This document shows, piece after piece, positions 1-7,412 of a DNA stretch of 14,581 nucleotides. The notes below the pieces were generated by a model. The model saw only the letters and a list, made by a program, of their open reading frames with translations, had not been told where the DNA came from and ran no database searches. Each line of letters opens with the position of its first letter. Position 1 is the first letter of the stretch. The DNA is from an uncultured Methanobacteriaceae archaeon (lineage in GTDB: Archaea; Methanobacteriota; Methanobacteria; Methanobacteriales; Methanobacteriaceae), in assembly GCA_947259185.1 (NCBI GenBank), contig CAMYKT010000038.1:1-14581 (forward strand), read 5' to 3'. Both the position numbers and the translations under genes were made by a program.

Positions 1-93
1 ATGGAAATCCTAAATAGATTTGCTAAAGACAAAGTTAAATCAGAATCAAGTAAAAAAGAACCAACTCTTTCTAAAAATAGGAGCAACAATTAA
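1..93 (+). CDS. C-terminal end of an unidentified short reading frame (probably partial)
   Basis: Frame 1 is open from the first base to a TAA at 91-93 and gives 30 residues, very rich in Lys and Ser and ending in SNN. An ATG happens to sit at base 1, but no upstream sequence is available, so this may be the tail of a longer gene or a tiny complete one. The charged, low-complexity composition is typical of a disordered C-terminus. No family can be assigned. The stop lies about 57 nt before the recombinase-like gene in the same direction. Confidence 0.3.
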   Translation: MEILNRFAKDKVKSESSKKEPTLSKNRSNN

Positions 94-102
94 TTTTATA
101 TA
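94..102 (+). promoter_or_regulatory. Possible TATA box for the recombinase-like gene
   Basis: TTTTATATA lies 48 nt before the ATG at 150. With the usual archaeal spacing of about 25 nt to the transcript start, the leader would be about 25 nt. Recognised by eye in AT-rich DNA, so weak. Confidence 0.3.
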
Positions 103-149
103 CTCCTGAAAGATATTATTGTAAATAAATGTTTGATTAAGGTTTTATT

Positions 150-1286
150 ATGGATAAAGCACCTTTAGATATCAATAACGACCCCTATTTTAAAAATTTC
201 ATCAACGGAAGAAATGTCTCTTCATCAACTGAAATAGTATACTATGGAAGATTAAGAGCATTTTGTGAGTTTTTAGGTAAAAATCCTGCAGAATTAATTA
301 AAGAAGCCCAAAGGGAAAAGGGCAAGAAGGTAGATGAATATCTTCAGGACTACATAGAAAACTTAAAAAAAAGTGGAAAATCTTCCAATACCATTATTAA
401 TCGGTTAGATACAGTCAAAGCATTTTATAAAGAGCATGATATTGATACTGATAGCATAAATCGTATAATTCATCCGGGAACAGATAAGGTAGTTGTTAAT
501 GAAATTATATCTCCCGATCAGATTAAGGAAGCATTACAATTAAGCGGTTTAAGAGATAAGGCCATTATTTTACTGCATATGTCTTCAGGCATGGAAGCTA
601 CGGAAATAAGAAATTTAACTTATGGGGATTTCATTAATTCAATTAGAGAATATCTTGATTTGAAACGTGGAGATGAATTTAAAGTTGATTATATAACCCA
701 TAAACTTTGTAATATGGATGAAATCATAGGAACCTGGGAAATAAAAAAATATAGAACTGGAAGAAATTATGTTACTTTCAATACTCCCGAATCAACCAGA
801 GCCATTTTAAGTTACCTTATTGACAGAAAAAGGAAAAATAAACCTATTAAATCATTAAATGATCCACTTTTTGTTAATTCAAGAAATAATGCCCTGAATG
901 TTTCTGTGCATGGTTCTATTTTTAAACGTGTAAATGATAGGGCTAATTTTGGATATCTTACTGAAAAAAGAAGATTTTTTTCTTCAACCATGCTCCGTAA
1001 GTATTTTAAAACTAAATTATATGAATCCGGAGTAGATGAAATTTTGATAAAGACTATTTCAGGCCAGAAGTTGGATGATAATACTAGCTATCCTTCTAAT
1101 TCTGAAATTAAACTCCTTAAAAATAAATATAGGAGTGTGATGGCTAATTTATCTCTGGAGGAACCTAAAATAGAGCATATAACTCCCGAAGGATATAAGA
1201 ATCTTCTTAAAAAGCTTGATGAAAAAGATAAAGAACTAAAAATAATTAAGAAGCATCTGGAACATATTAAAGAAATCATTGAATAA
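150..1286 (+). CDS. Tyrosine recombinase-like (integrase family) protein with degenerate active site and coiled-coil tail
   Basis: The 378-aa protein has the two-domain plan of a phage-type tyrosine recombinase. Residues about 12-105 resemble the SAM-like N-terminal DNA-binding domain, and about 120-335 the catalytic domain. The box I region (LHMSSGMEATEIRNLTYGDF, 142-161) aligns well with the family, but Glu149 stands where the first catalytic Arg is expected. In box II the usual HxxR reads TMLR (Thr280, Arg283), and the later GH motif reads GQ (Gln306). The nucleophile candidate is Tyr314; candidate Lys residues are 199/200. SSV-type archaeal integrases also vary at the HxxR histidine, so that change alone would not disable it, but loss of the first Arg usually does. 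Residues about 345-378 form a Lys/Glu-rich predicted coiled coil. AAGG about 7 nt before the ATG supports the start. It may be a DNA-binding derivative of an integrase rather than an active one. No att sites were seen. Confidence 0.75.
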   Translation: MDKAPLDINNDPYFKNFINGRNVSSSTEIVYYGRLRAFCEFLGKNPAELIKEAQREKGKKVDEYLQDYIENLKKSGKSSNTIINRLDTVKAFYKEHDIDTDSINRIIHPGTDKVVVNEIISPDQIKEALQLSGLRDKAIILLHMSSGMEATEIRNLTYGDFINSIREYLDLKRGDEFKVDYITHKLCNMDEIIGTWEIKKYRTGRNYVTFNTPESTRAILSYLIDRKRKNKPIKSLNDPLFVNSRNNALNVSVHGSIFKRVNDRANFGYLTEKRRFFSSTMLRKYFKTKLYESGVDEILIKTISGQKLDDNTSYPSNSEIKLLKNKYRSVMANLSLEEPKIEHITPEGYKNLLKKLDEKDKELKIIKKHLEHIKEIIE

Positions 1287-1402
1287 TAATAATAACTAAT
1301 TTAACGATGCTTTTAATTATTACATTCTCTAAATAGCTCATCCCCTATTCTATTTTAATTCAATCCTCCTTTACTATTATCCTGTAATTAAAAATATTTC
1401 TA

Positions 1403-1411
1403 TTTTATAAG
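1403..1411 (+). promoter_or_regulatory. Possible TATA box for the 117-aa gene
   Basis: TTTTATAAG sits 88 nt before the ATG at 1499, implying a pyrimidine-rich leader of roughly 65 nt. The 1287-1498 gap otherwise holds no recognisable hairpin or RNA gene. Confidence 0.25.
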
Positions 1412-1498
1412 TTTTTACTTTTCATCTGCTCTCCCATAACTTAGACCCACACCCATATCATAATATCTCACCAGACCCTTACAAAGGAATTGATAAAA

Positions 1499-1852
1499 AT
1501 GAGAACCGAAGAAGCCAAAGTTACCATGGGTGTAGAGGAAGTTAAACTGATTGACAAAAAATTGAGAACCAAAATAATTAAGATAGAAAAGCCTTTGATT
1601 ATCCTGGAGGAGAAAACCATTTTTTCTACTGGACATAAGGTGAAGGTGGTGGATAAGGATGACTTTGAAAAACTGGGAAAAATAATTAAAGATTTCCGGG
1701 AGGATAAAAAAACTCTTATTCAGCAGTTAACCATCATGGAGGATATTTTAGAGGATAAAAAGAACTACATTCATCAGCTGGAAACAGAAAAGGAGAGATT
1801 AAAAGAAACAACTTCTGGTGGGAGATTAGGGAGGATAAAAAATATACTGTAG
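1499..1852 (+). CDS. Hypothetical 117-aa protein with predicted C-terminal coiled coil
   Basis: I do not recognise this family. The ATG at 1499 is preferred over an in-frame TTG at 1490 because AAAGGA (1483-1488) is about 10 nt from the ATG but only one base from the TTG. Residues about 7-50 have alternating hydrophobic residues suggesting a small beta-rich domain (for example KPLIILEEKTIFSTGHKVKVV). Residues about 53-103 are a highly charged heptad-like helix, probably a coiled coil that could mediate self-association or partner binding. The tail is Gly/Arg-rich. No signal peptide or membrane segment is visible. It lies between the degenerate recombinase and a possible 36-aa gene, all in one direction, but with its own gap upstream, so separate transcription is likely. 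Confidence 0.6.
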   Translation: MRTEEAKVTMGVEEVKLIDKKLRTKIIKIEKPLIILEEKTIFSTGHKVKVVDKDDFEKLGKIIKDFREDKKTLIQQLTIMEDILEDKKNYIHQLETEKERLKETTSGGRLGRIKNIL

Positions 1853-1872
1853 TACCCGGGTTAGTGGTTAAT

Positions 1873-1983
1873 ATGGACAAGCTGGATGATTTTAAAAAAT
1901 GGCTAAAAAGATCAGATCCTGTTGATCTAGATTATATATTATCCTTGATTGAAGCCTATGAATCAGAAAAAGAGGATAATTGA
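1873..1983 (+). CDS. Possible small acidic protein, 36 aa
   Basis: An ATG at 1873 opens a 36-residue frame closing at TGA 1981-1983. It begins MDKLDDFKKWLKRSDPVDLD and ends in an acidic YESEKEDN tail, so it looks like two short amphipathic helices. GTGG at 1864-1867 is a plausible ribosome binding site 5 nt from the start, and an in-frame GTG at 1864 is an alternative start. It begins 20 nt after the stop of the 117-aa gene, consistent with co-transcription. The composition is protein-like rather than random translation of AT-rich DNA, but the length makes the call uncertain. No family recognised. Confidence 0.45.
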   Translation: MDKLDDFKKWLKRSDPVDLDYILSLIEAYESEKEDN

Positions 1984-2183
1984 AAATTATATTATTAAAA
2001 TTCTTCCATTTGATTATAGATAATCTAAAAAGAGGGAATTAGTATATATCGGTAGTTACCTATAGATTAAACTTCAATTTATATTGTTTTTAAGTTTTTA
2101 TAATTGGTAAAATTTTGTTTCACTAATTTTAGTTTTTTTGGGATATCAAATAAATGAACTAAAAAAAAATATTTTGAGTGATT

Positions 2184-2225
2184 AAAAAAATAAAAAAATA
2201 GTTTCCCCCTGAAATTCAGGGGAAA
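2184..2225 (-). terminator. Hairpin and T-tract terminator of lon
   Basis: Read on the minus strand, a G/C-rich hairpin (arms 2206-2213 and 2215-2222, CCCCTGAA against TTCAGGGG, extendable by TTT/AAA with one bulged base) is followed directly by long T runs (plus-strand A runs at 2184-2199). It starts about 12 nt after the lon stop codon. The structure is like an intrinsic terminator. Nothing reads toward it from the plus strand within 200 nt. Confidence 0.75.
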
Positions 2226-2237
2226 TAACTTAAAGAT

Positions 2238-4609
2238 TTATGCTCCCGCCCCTCCTGCCAGGGAGTTATTACCCATTTCCATGAATAATGGCTTGGGAAG
2301 ATCCAGACCCATGGTTTCTTTTAAGACATCTTCCACCGTTTCCACCAGGAGGAACTCCATTTCAGATTTAACATCTTCTGGCACATCATCCAGGTCTTTC
2401 TCATTATCCTGGGGTAATATAACCCTCTTTATTCCGGCGCGATGGGCAGCCAGCACCTTTTCTTTTATTCCACCTACGGGTAAAACTGCACCCCTCAGAG
2501 ATATTTCACCGGTCATGGCCAGTTCAGGATCCACTTCGTGTCCAGTTACCAGTGATGCAATGGTAGTTAAAAGAGCCACACCTGCAGATGGTCCATCCTT
2601 GGGAATGGATCCCGAAGGTACATGAATGTGCAGATCTTTTTTATCAAATTTCACCTGCTTCAAATTGAAGGCTAATCTGGATCGAATCAGGCTTTGGGAT
2701 ATCTTGGCAGATTCCTTCATAACATCACCTAATTGTCCGGTAAGCATTAGTTTACCTGTTCCAGGCATGAAGGCCCCTTCAATAAAGAGGATGTCCCCAC
2801 CTACTGGAGTCCAGGCCAATCCAGTAACTACTCCTGGAGGATTATTTTCACTTATCCGATCATGGCGGGTTATTTCATGACCCAGAAGATCGTATAACAT
2901 GTCCTCTTTAACCACGTAGGGCAGTTCCACCTTACCCAGCACAATCTTTTCTGAGGCCACCCGGGCCACTGCAGATAACTGGCGTTTAACTCCCCTTACT
3001 CCGGCTTCCCGGGTATATTTTTCAATGATGGTTTCCAGGGCCTGATCATCAATCTGCAACTGGGTTTCATCCAGTCCATGGTCATCTAAGACCTCCTTGA
3101 TTAAGTGGTATTTGGCGATATGGAATTTTTCATGGCTGGTGTAACTGCCGATTTCTATAATCTCCATACGGTCCCTTAAAGGTCCGGGGATATCCCGCAG
3201 GGAGTTGGCCGTGGCAATGAAGAACACATCAGATAGATCATAGGGCACTTCCAGGTAGTGGTCAGAGAAACTATCATTTTGTTCCGGGTCCAGTACCTCC
3301 AGGAGGGCGCTGGCAGGATCACCATTATAGGATTCCCTGATCTTATCCACTTCATCCAGTATGAAAACCGGGTTTACTTCACCGGCTCGTTTCATTCCCT
3401 GGATGATTCTACCTGGTAAGGCACCCAGGTAGGTTCTGCGGTGACCTCTTATTTCTGATTCATCCTTAACCCCACCCAGACTGATTCTAACGTACTTACG
3501 GCCTAAAGCCTCCGCTATACTTTTACCCAGGCTGGTTTTACCAGTTCCAGGAGGCCCCACCAGTAAAAGTATGGATCCCTGTTTGTTTTTCTTGAGCTTC
3601 ATTACGGTGAGGTGCTGTATTATACGGTCTTTTACTTTCTCCAGTCCATAGTGCTGTTCATTTAATAATTCCCGGGCAGCTTCAATATCAATATCTTTGG
3701 CATCAGTCTTAACCCAGGGTAAGCTGGTTAGTAAATCCAGGTAGTTTCGAATTACATTTTCTTCAGAACTGTGCGGACCCTGGCGGTCCAGTTTATTAAC
3801 TTCTTCCAGGGCTACTTCTCTTACTTCAGGAGGCATTTGGGATTCTTCAATCATCTCCCGGTAATCTTTTCTACCGGAACCTCCCTCTGAATCATTTAAT
3901 TCTTCCTGGATGGCTTTTAACTGCTCTTTGAGCATATTTTCCCGGTGTTTCTTGTTCATCTCATCATTGAACTTGGCAGCCATTTCCATCTGGAATTGTA
4001 TGGATTCTTTCTGTTCAATTAAAATATCCAAAAACTTTAAACTTCTTTTCTTCAAGGAACGTATTTCCAAAAATTCCTGTTGTTCTTCCAGGTTTAATCT
4101 TACGTAGGGGAATACAAATGCAATTACCTGGGCAATATCATTGAATTTATTTACCTGTTCTACATACCCTTTTGAACCTTTAAAGTTTTTACTTATCTCT
4201 GCTACCAGGCCTCTTACATGCTTCAGGATTTCTGCATGGTTCTCTGCATCCAGATCATTAATATCAGGGATTATTTCATAGAGAGCTTTATAATCTGCTT
4301 TATCAGGGATAAACTCTTCCCCCTTTCTATTATTTTCACACTTAACTGATAGAAATCTCTCATCTCTTTGATGTTTTCAATCTTGATTAAGGTCCCTATC
4401 TGGTAAAAATCAGATTCTATGTATAACCCGTTACTATTGGGTTCTTTTACTGCCAATGCAATTCCATAGAAATCATCTTTGGCAACCCGGGAATATATTT
4501 CGCTACCTGTGGTTTTGCCAATTTTTAATTTCATATTATTTTCAGGCAATAATATGGTATCAGGTATAATTACTACTGGTAATTCTTTATTGAGGTTCAT
4601 TTCTTTCAT
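2238..4609 (-). pseudogene. lon: ATP-dependent protease Lon, bacterial LonA type, interrupted by one frameshift
   Basis: Two overlapping reading frames together make a full-length soluble Lon (endopeptidase La) of about 790 aa. The first runs from ATG 4609 and covers the start of the N-terminal substrate-binding domain (96-97 residues, beginning MKEMNLNKELPVVIIPDTIL). It would end in 15 foreign residues at 4271. The second frame continues without a stop from about 4319 to TAA at 2238. In joined numbering, the coiled-coil region is about 180-245, Walker A GPPGTGKT 352-359, Walker B ILDE with Asp419/Glu420, and the protease dyad Ser675 (KDGPSAG) and Lys718 (GGIKEK). These positions nearly match E. 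coli Lon. No membrane segments are present, unlike the usual archaeal LonB. GGTGTG about 7 nt upstream supports ATG 4609. If the frameshift is real, no full-length Lon is made. Without the first frame, translation could only begin at a TTG near 4070, losing most of the N-domain. A sequencing error in the G run is an equally good explanation. Confidence 0.9.
4319..4323 (-). other. Frameshift site in lon: run of five G
   Basis: On the minus strand the two lon frames meet at GAAAGGGGGAAGAG. Reading through needs a -1 shift; one extra G (six instead of five) would give an uninterrupted ERGEEFIPDK sequence. The loss of one base in a homopolymer is the simplest explanation. Ribosomal slippage on GGG preceded by G is conceivable, but no stimulatory structure was recognised nearby. 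Confidence 0.85.
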
Positions 4610-4645
4610 GATATCACACCAATGGATAGGATAATGATTGCAGGG

Positions 4646-4659
4646 CCCATTAAAATGGG
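4646..4659 (-). promoter_or_regulatory. Candidate operator in the lon promoter
   Basis: CCCATTAAAATGGG is a perfect 6-2-6 inverted repeat. It begins 7 nt downstream of the lon TATA box and would lie between that box and the expected transcript start near 4645, a position where a bound repressor would block transcription. It does not resemble the arsR operator octamers, so a different regulator would be implied. Confidence 0.4.
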
Positions 4660-4666
4660 ATTATAC

Positions 4667-4674
4667 AATTTATA
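4667..4674 (-). promoter_or_regulatory. TATA box of lon
   Basis: TATAAATT on the minus strand, 58 nt before the lon ATG, predicts a transcript start near 4645 and a leader of about 35 nt that includes the GGTGTG ribosome site. Confidence 0.5.
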
Positions 4675-4769
4675 TTCTATTTATCTGCTTTTCCTACCGT
4701 GGTCAGGATCAGTATGCTTTCTTAAAAATTCTTTTAATTTTTTTTAGATTCAGTCAAGGACGATTCTAT

Positions 4770-5108
4770 TTATTCTAAATCACTGCACTTGGACAAAACA
4801 CATTCAAATAAAAAATCAATCTTTTTTTTGTGTTTTATAAGTGCTCTCTGGTTGAAGGTGTAGTAGATGTGGTTTCCTTTTTTTTTAGCATCCAGTATTT
4901 TAGCAGTTTTAAGTACTTTCAAATGCTGTGATGCTGCCGGTTGGGTTAAATCCATCATTCGTGCTATTTCACTAACACTGATTTTTTCTATTTCACCAGA
5001 GGAGAGGGAATAAATTAACAACAGTCGGTTTATGTTGCCCAGTGCTTTGAATAGCTCTTCTAATTCTTGAGATATATCCGAACTATATTCAGAATTTATC
5101 CTCAACAT
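4770..5108 (-). CDS. ArsR-family winged-helix transcriptional regulator
   Basis: The 112-aa length and domain match ArsR/SmtB repressors. Helices at about 12-37 (ELEELFKALGNINRLLLIYSL) precede a helix-turn-helix at about 44-69 (VSEIARMMDLTQPAASQHLK) and the beta wing ILDAKKKGNHIYYTF (71-85). The typical metal-binding ELCVCDL motif is absent from the recognition helix. Two cysteines near the C-terminus (Cys103, Cys108 in FECVLSKC) could sense metal or redox state. The gene lies upstream of lon in the same direction, 160 nt away. A-rich rather than T-rich sequence follows its stop on its own strand, so read-through into lon is possible. Its start codon sits 5 nt after an elaborate operator, so autoregulation is likely. 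There is hardly any ribosome site, consistent with a leaderless message. The inducer is unknown. Confidence 0.88.
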   Translation of the reverse strand: MLRINSEYSSDISQELEELFKALGNINRLLLIYSLSSGEIEKISVSEIARMMDLTQPAASQHLKVLKTAKILDAKKKGNHIYYTFNQRALIKHKKKIDFLFECVLSKCSDLE

Positions 5109-5113
5109 ATTCC

Positions 5114-5145
5114 ATTAGTATATTAGTATATACTTATATACTTAT
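5114..5145 (-). promoter_or_regulatory. arsR operator made of four octamers overlapping its TATA box
   Basis: On the plus strand two adjacent copies of ATTAGTAT (5114-5121, 5122-5129) are followed directly by two copies of ATACTTAT (5130-5137, 5138-5145). The block is a near-perfect 32-bp palindrome (14 of 16 positions pair) with its axis between 5129 and 5130. The minus-strand TATA box (TATATAAG, 5133-5140) lies inside it, predicting a transcript start close to the ATG at 5108. A dimeric repressor bound here would cover TATA box and start site together. Confidence 0.7.
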
Positions 5146-5317
5146 CGGTTCGCTGGAGAAAAACTTTTTATAAAATATCATCGAAGGCCTTAAAAATAAT
5201 TTAACAAGTTATAACCTAATTTAAAAATAATCAAGACTATTAAATCCACCAATAACTAAATTAAAGTATTTTAAGCTCATTTTCAGCATGAATATATATA
5301 ATGAAATTTTCTAATAA

Positions 5318-5860
5318 TTATATTTTTTTCAAAATATCTCCTGGCCGCAATACACTAAGGCCGGTGTTTTCCCCTACTACTTCCAGCTGAACTATCCATT
5401 CTGGATTGTTTTCATTAATTATCCCATTTAATTTTTCAGATAGTTCTGTTGAAACCATCTCTATCAAATCTTGAGGAGAGTTAATATATTTTCTTCCTCT
5501 TAAATCACATATTACTCGAAAAGAGTTTTCTGGACTTAATTTTTCACCAGCCAGAAGCAATATATTCTCTAAAATAGTATCCAATCTGGTTCTAACCACG
5601 GATTCTATAGGAACTACCTTGGATATCACAGTGGTTGGATTGTTTCTGAGTAAATCAACTGCCTGGTAGGGGTCCATATTCAAATCAATTAAAATGACAT
5701 TAGGAAATCCTGATTCTTTAAAATTTAACTCTCTTTCCTGGGCCTGGAGCGCCATTGATATTTCTTCTTGACCTAAAAATTCTTTCCCGGCAGTGGCATC
5801 CTTGTGTCCCTGAAGGGTTATTAATAAGTTGAATATTTCTGTTGGCTTTATTGAGCCCAC
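5318..5860 (-). CDS. THUMP domain protein, Tan1-like (putative tRNA acetylation partner)
   Basis: The 180-aa protein starts with a strand resembling Tan1 N-termini (FNLLITLQGHKDATAGKEF). A THUMP RNA-binding domain follows from about 65 to 172, with the signature SFRVICDLRGRKYINSPQ (113-130), then an EWIVQLEVVGENTGLSVL stretch (154-171) characteristic of archaeal Tan1-like proteins. THUMP domains bind the tRNA acceptor region. In yeast, Tan1 assists the acetyltransferase Kre33 in making N4-acetylcytidine at tRNA position 12. A similar role here is inferred, as no methylase, deaminase or sulphur-transferase domain is fused to it. The start is a GTG at 5858-5860 that touches a G-rich stretch (AAGGGGG), unusually close for a ribosome site. 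No other in-frame start exists before Met36. It diverges from the AAA+ gene across 150 nt. Confidence 0.75.
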   Translation of the reverse strand: MGSIKPTEIFNLLITLQGHKDATAGKEFLGQEEISMALQAQERELNFKESGFPNVILIDLNMDPYQAVDLLRNNPTTVISKVVPIESVVRTRLDTILENILLLAGEKLSPENSFRVICDLRGRKYINSPQDLIEMVSTELSEKLNGIINENNPEWIVQLEVVGENTGLSVLRPGDILKKI

Positions 5861-6010
5861 CCCCTTGTAATTATATTATGTGGTGAAGTGATATTAAAAT
5901 TATTTATCTGACTAATTTTGAGCTATATCCTTTAGATTGGTAGAAAATTGTATTTATGCGAATAACATATCTCTTGTTGGGTATAAGTATCCTAATCCAG
6001 GAGTGATTAC

Positions 6011-7342
6011 ATGGATTATTATCACGATGACACAATGAAGAAACTATTTGAATTACTTACTCAACCTAAATCAATGGATGACATGGATTTATCTTCTAGA
6101 TTTATAAAGCATCTGGTCTTAAAGGTCCTGGCGACCCATGGTAATATTAAGGTAAATAAAATCATTGAAATAACTGGTATACATGTTGATATATTAGAGA
6201 TCATCCTCCGGGAAATGGAAAAAGAGGATTTATGTGCCGCCATTAGTGGAGGTTTTCTTTTTCCCAGTGTAGAATTCACCATAAAAAAAATGGGCCGTAA
6301 ACAGGCTTCTCAACTTATTAATGAAAATCCGTATGTGGGTGTGGCTCCGGTTACCTATGATTATTATTTTGATGTGATGAAGGCTCAAATAAAAGGAAGA
6401 TTTCCCTTAGAAATACCCAAAGAAGTGGTAAAAAAAACATTCCAGGATGTAGTAGGGAATGAAGATGCCAAAAAAACCCTGGTTGAGTCGGCTATTGGTG
6501 GTAAGGGCTTATTTATTTATGGATTACCTGGAACAGGCAAAACATTCCTTACCAGTAAAATGTCAGACCTTTTACCTCCCTTAATTATTCCCCGCTATAT
6601 TGAGTTTTCAGATCAAATCATTCAACTTTACGACCCTGATTTTCATAGAGAAGCTCCAGAACAACCTGAAGATCCCCGATGGGTAAAAATTTACGCCCCC
6701 TTTGTTTTCACCGGTTCTGAATTAAGCACCCAAAAACTGGAAACCAATTATGATCCAAATAAAGGCGTATATGAAACATCTCCCATCATAAAGGCCAATG
6801 GGGGAGTTTTATTACTGGATGATTTAGGAAGACAAAAAGAAGACCATAATGCCCTTTTAAATCGGTTAATAGTTCCCATGGAAAATAGAAAAGACCTTAT
6901 ATATATTAAAGGGGCTCCGATTATTGTTCACTCTCATTTTATTCCTGCTTTTTCAACTAACCTGGATATAACTATAATGGATGAAGCCCATCTTAGGAGA
7001 GCTCCTTTACATGTGCTCCTGGAAAACCCTTCAATTGAAGATATTCTAAATGTATTTAAAAAGAACCTGGATGAGCTGGGAGAAAAATATGATCCTGCAA
7101 TTATGGAACAATACCAAAAAGTATATCTCCCTTGTACTCAAGGTGGTGAAGGTTTGCAACCTACCTTTGCCCATGCACGGGATTTAGCTCAAATAGCACA
7201 GGCTATACGAATTAGAAAAGAAGAAGATATCATCACCATGGAAACCATGGAAAATGCTTTGCAACAGCATGTACTGATTGCACTGCAGAGAAGGTTTACT
7301 CCTACTCTTTTCGACAGAATCATCCGGAAAAAAATGAAATGA
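6011..7342 (+). CDS. AAA+ ATPase with N-terminal winged helix, bacterial-type family of unknown function
   Basis: The 443-aa protein has an N-terminal winged-helix region (about 25-105). A linker typical of the family follows (NENPYVGVAPVTYDYYFDVM, 105-123), then an AAA+ module from about 143. Visible motifs are Walker A GLPGTGKT (171-178), an IIQLYDPDFHRE signature (203-214), Walker B VLLLDD (266-271) running into DDLGRQ, sensor 1 STN (315-317), arginine-finger candidates Arg329/Arg330 and sensor 2 near Arg390. The second Walker B acid is Asp rather than Glu. As I recall, bacterial relatives carry the same DDFGRQ-type motif, so this is a family trait. No signal peptide or membrane segment is visible. 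The function is unknown; a regulatory or remodelling role is inferred from architecture only. AGGAGTGAT about 4 nt before the ATG fixes the start. It appears to be a single-gene unit between THUMP and purA. Confidence 0.8.
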   Translation: MDYYHDDTMKKLFELLTQPKSMDDMDLSSRFIKHLVLKVLATHGNIKVNKIIEITGIHVDILEIILREMEKEDLCAAISGGFLFPSVEFTIKKMGRKQASQLINENPYVGVAPVTYDYYFDVMKAQIKGRFPLEIPKEVVKKTFQDVVGNEDAKKTLVESAIGGKGLFIYGLPGTGKTFLTSKMSDLLPPLIIPRYIEFSDQIIQLYDPDFHREAPEQPEDPRWVKIYAPFVFTGSELSTQKLETNYDPNKGVYETSPIIKANGGVLLLDDLGRQKEDHNALLNRLIVPMENRKDLIYIKGAPIIVHSHFIPAFSTNLDITIMDEAHLRRAPLHVLLENPSIEDILNVFKKNLDELGEKYDPAIMEQYQKVYLPCTQGGEGLQPTFAHARDLAQIAQAIRIRKEEDIITMETMENALQQHVLIALQRRFTPTLFDRIIRKKMK

Positions 7343-7412
7343 ATGGTTTTTAACTTATAAATAAATATTTTTAGCTTTTAAGAAAAAAATATTATTAGAT
7401 TTAAATAATTTA

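Noticed and set aside
1287..1498. tRNA or other structured RNA gene as a possible integration target next to the recombinase
   Set aside because: No cloverleaf, conserved GTTC loop or C/D box pattern was recognisable.
1415..1636. Minus-strand open frame overlapping the 117-aa gene
   Set aside because: It is Phe-rich as expected from the reverse of a Lys/Glu-rich gene, and no start signal is visible.
2281..2880. Two plus-strand open frames opposite lon
   Set aside because: They are antisense shadows of the conserved protease domain and have Ser/Pro-rich shadow composition.
4300..4340. Programmed -1 ribosomal frameshift in lon
   Set aside because: No standard X-XXY-YYZ slippery heptamer fits the zero frame, and I saw no stimulatory structure; a homopolymer deletion or read error is simpler. 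It is kept only as an alternative in the finding.
7364..7393. Nine-base inverted repeat AATATTTTT/AAAAATATT after the AAA+ gene as a hairpin terminator
   Set aside because: It is made only of A and T, with a 12-base loop and low stability; in this AT-rich gap it is expected by chance.
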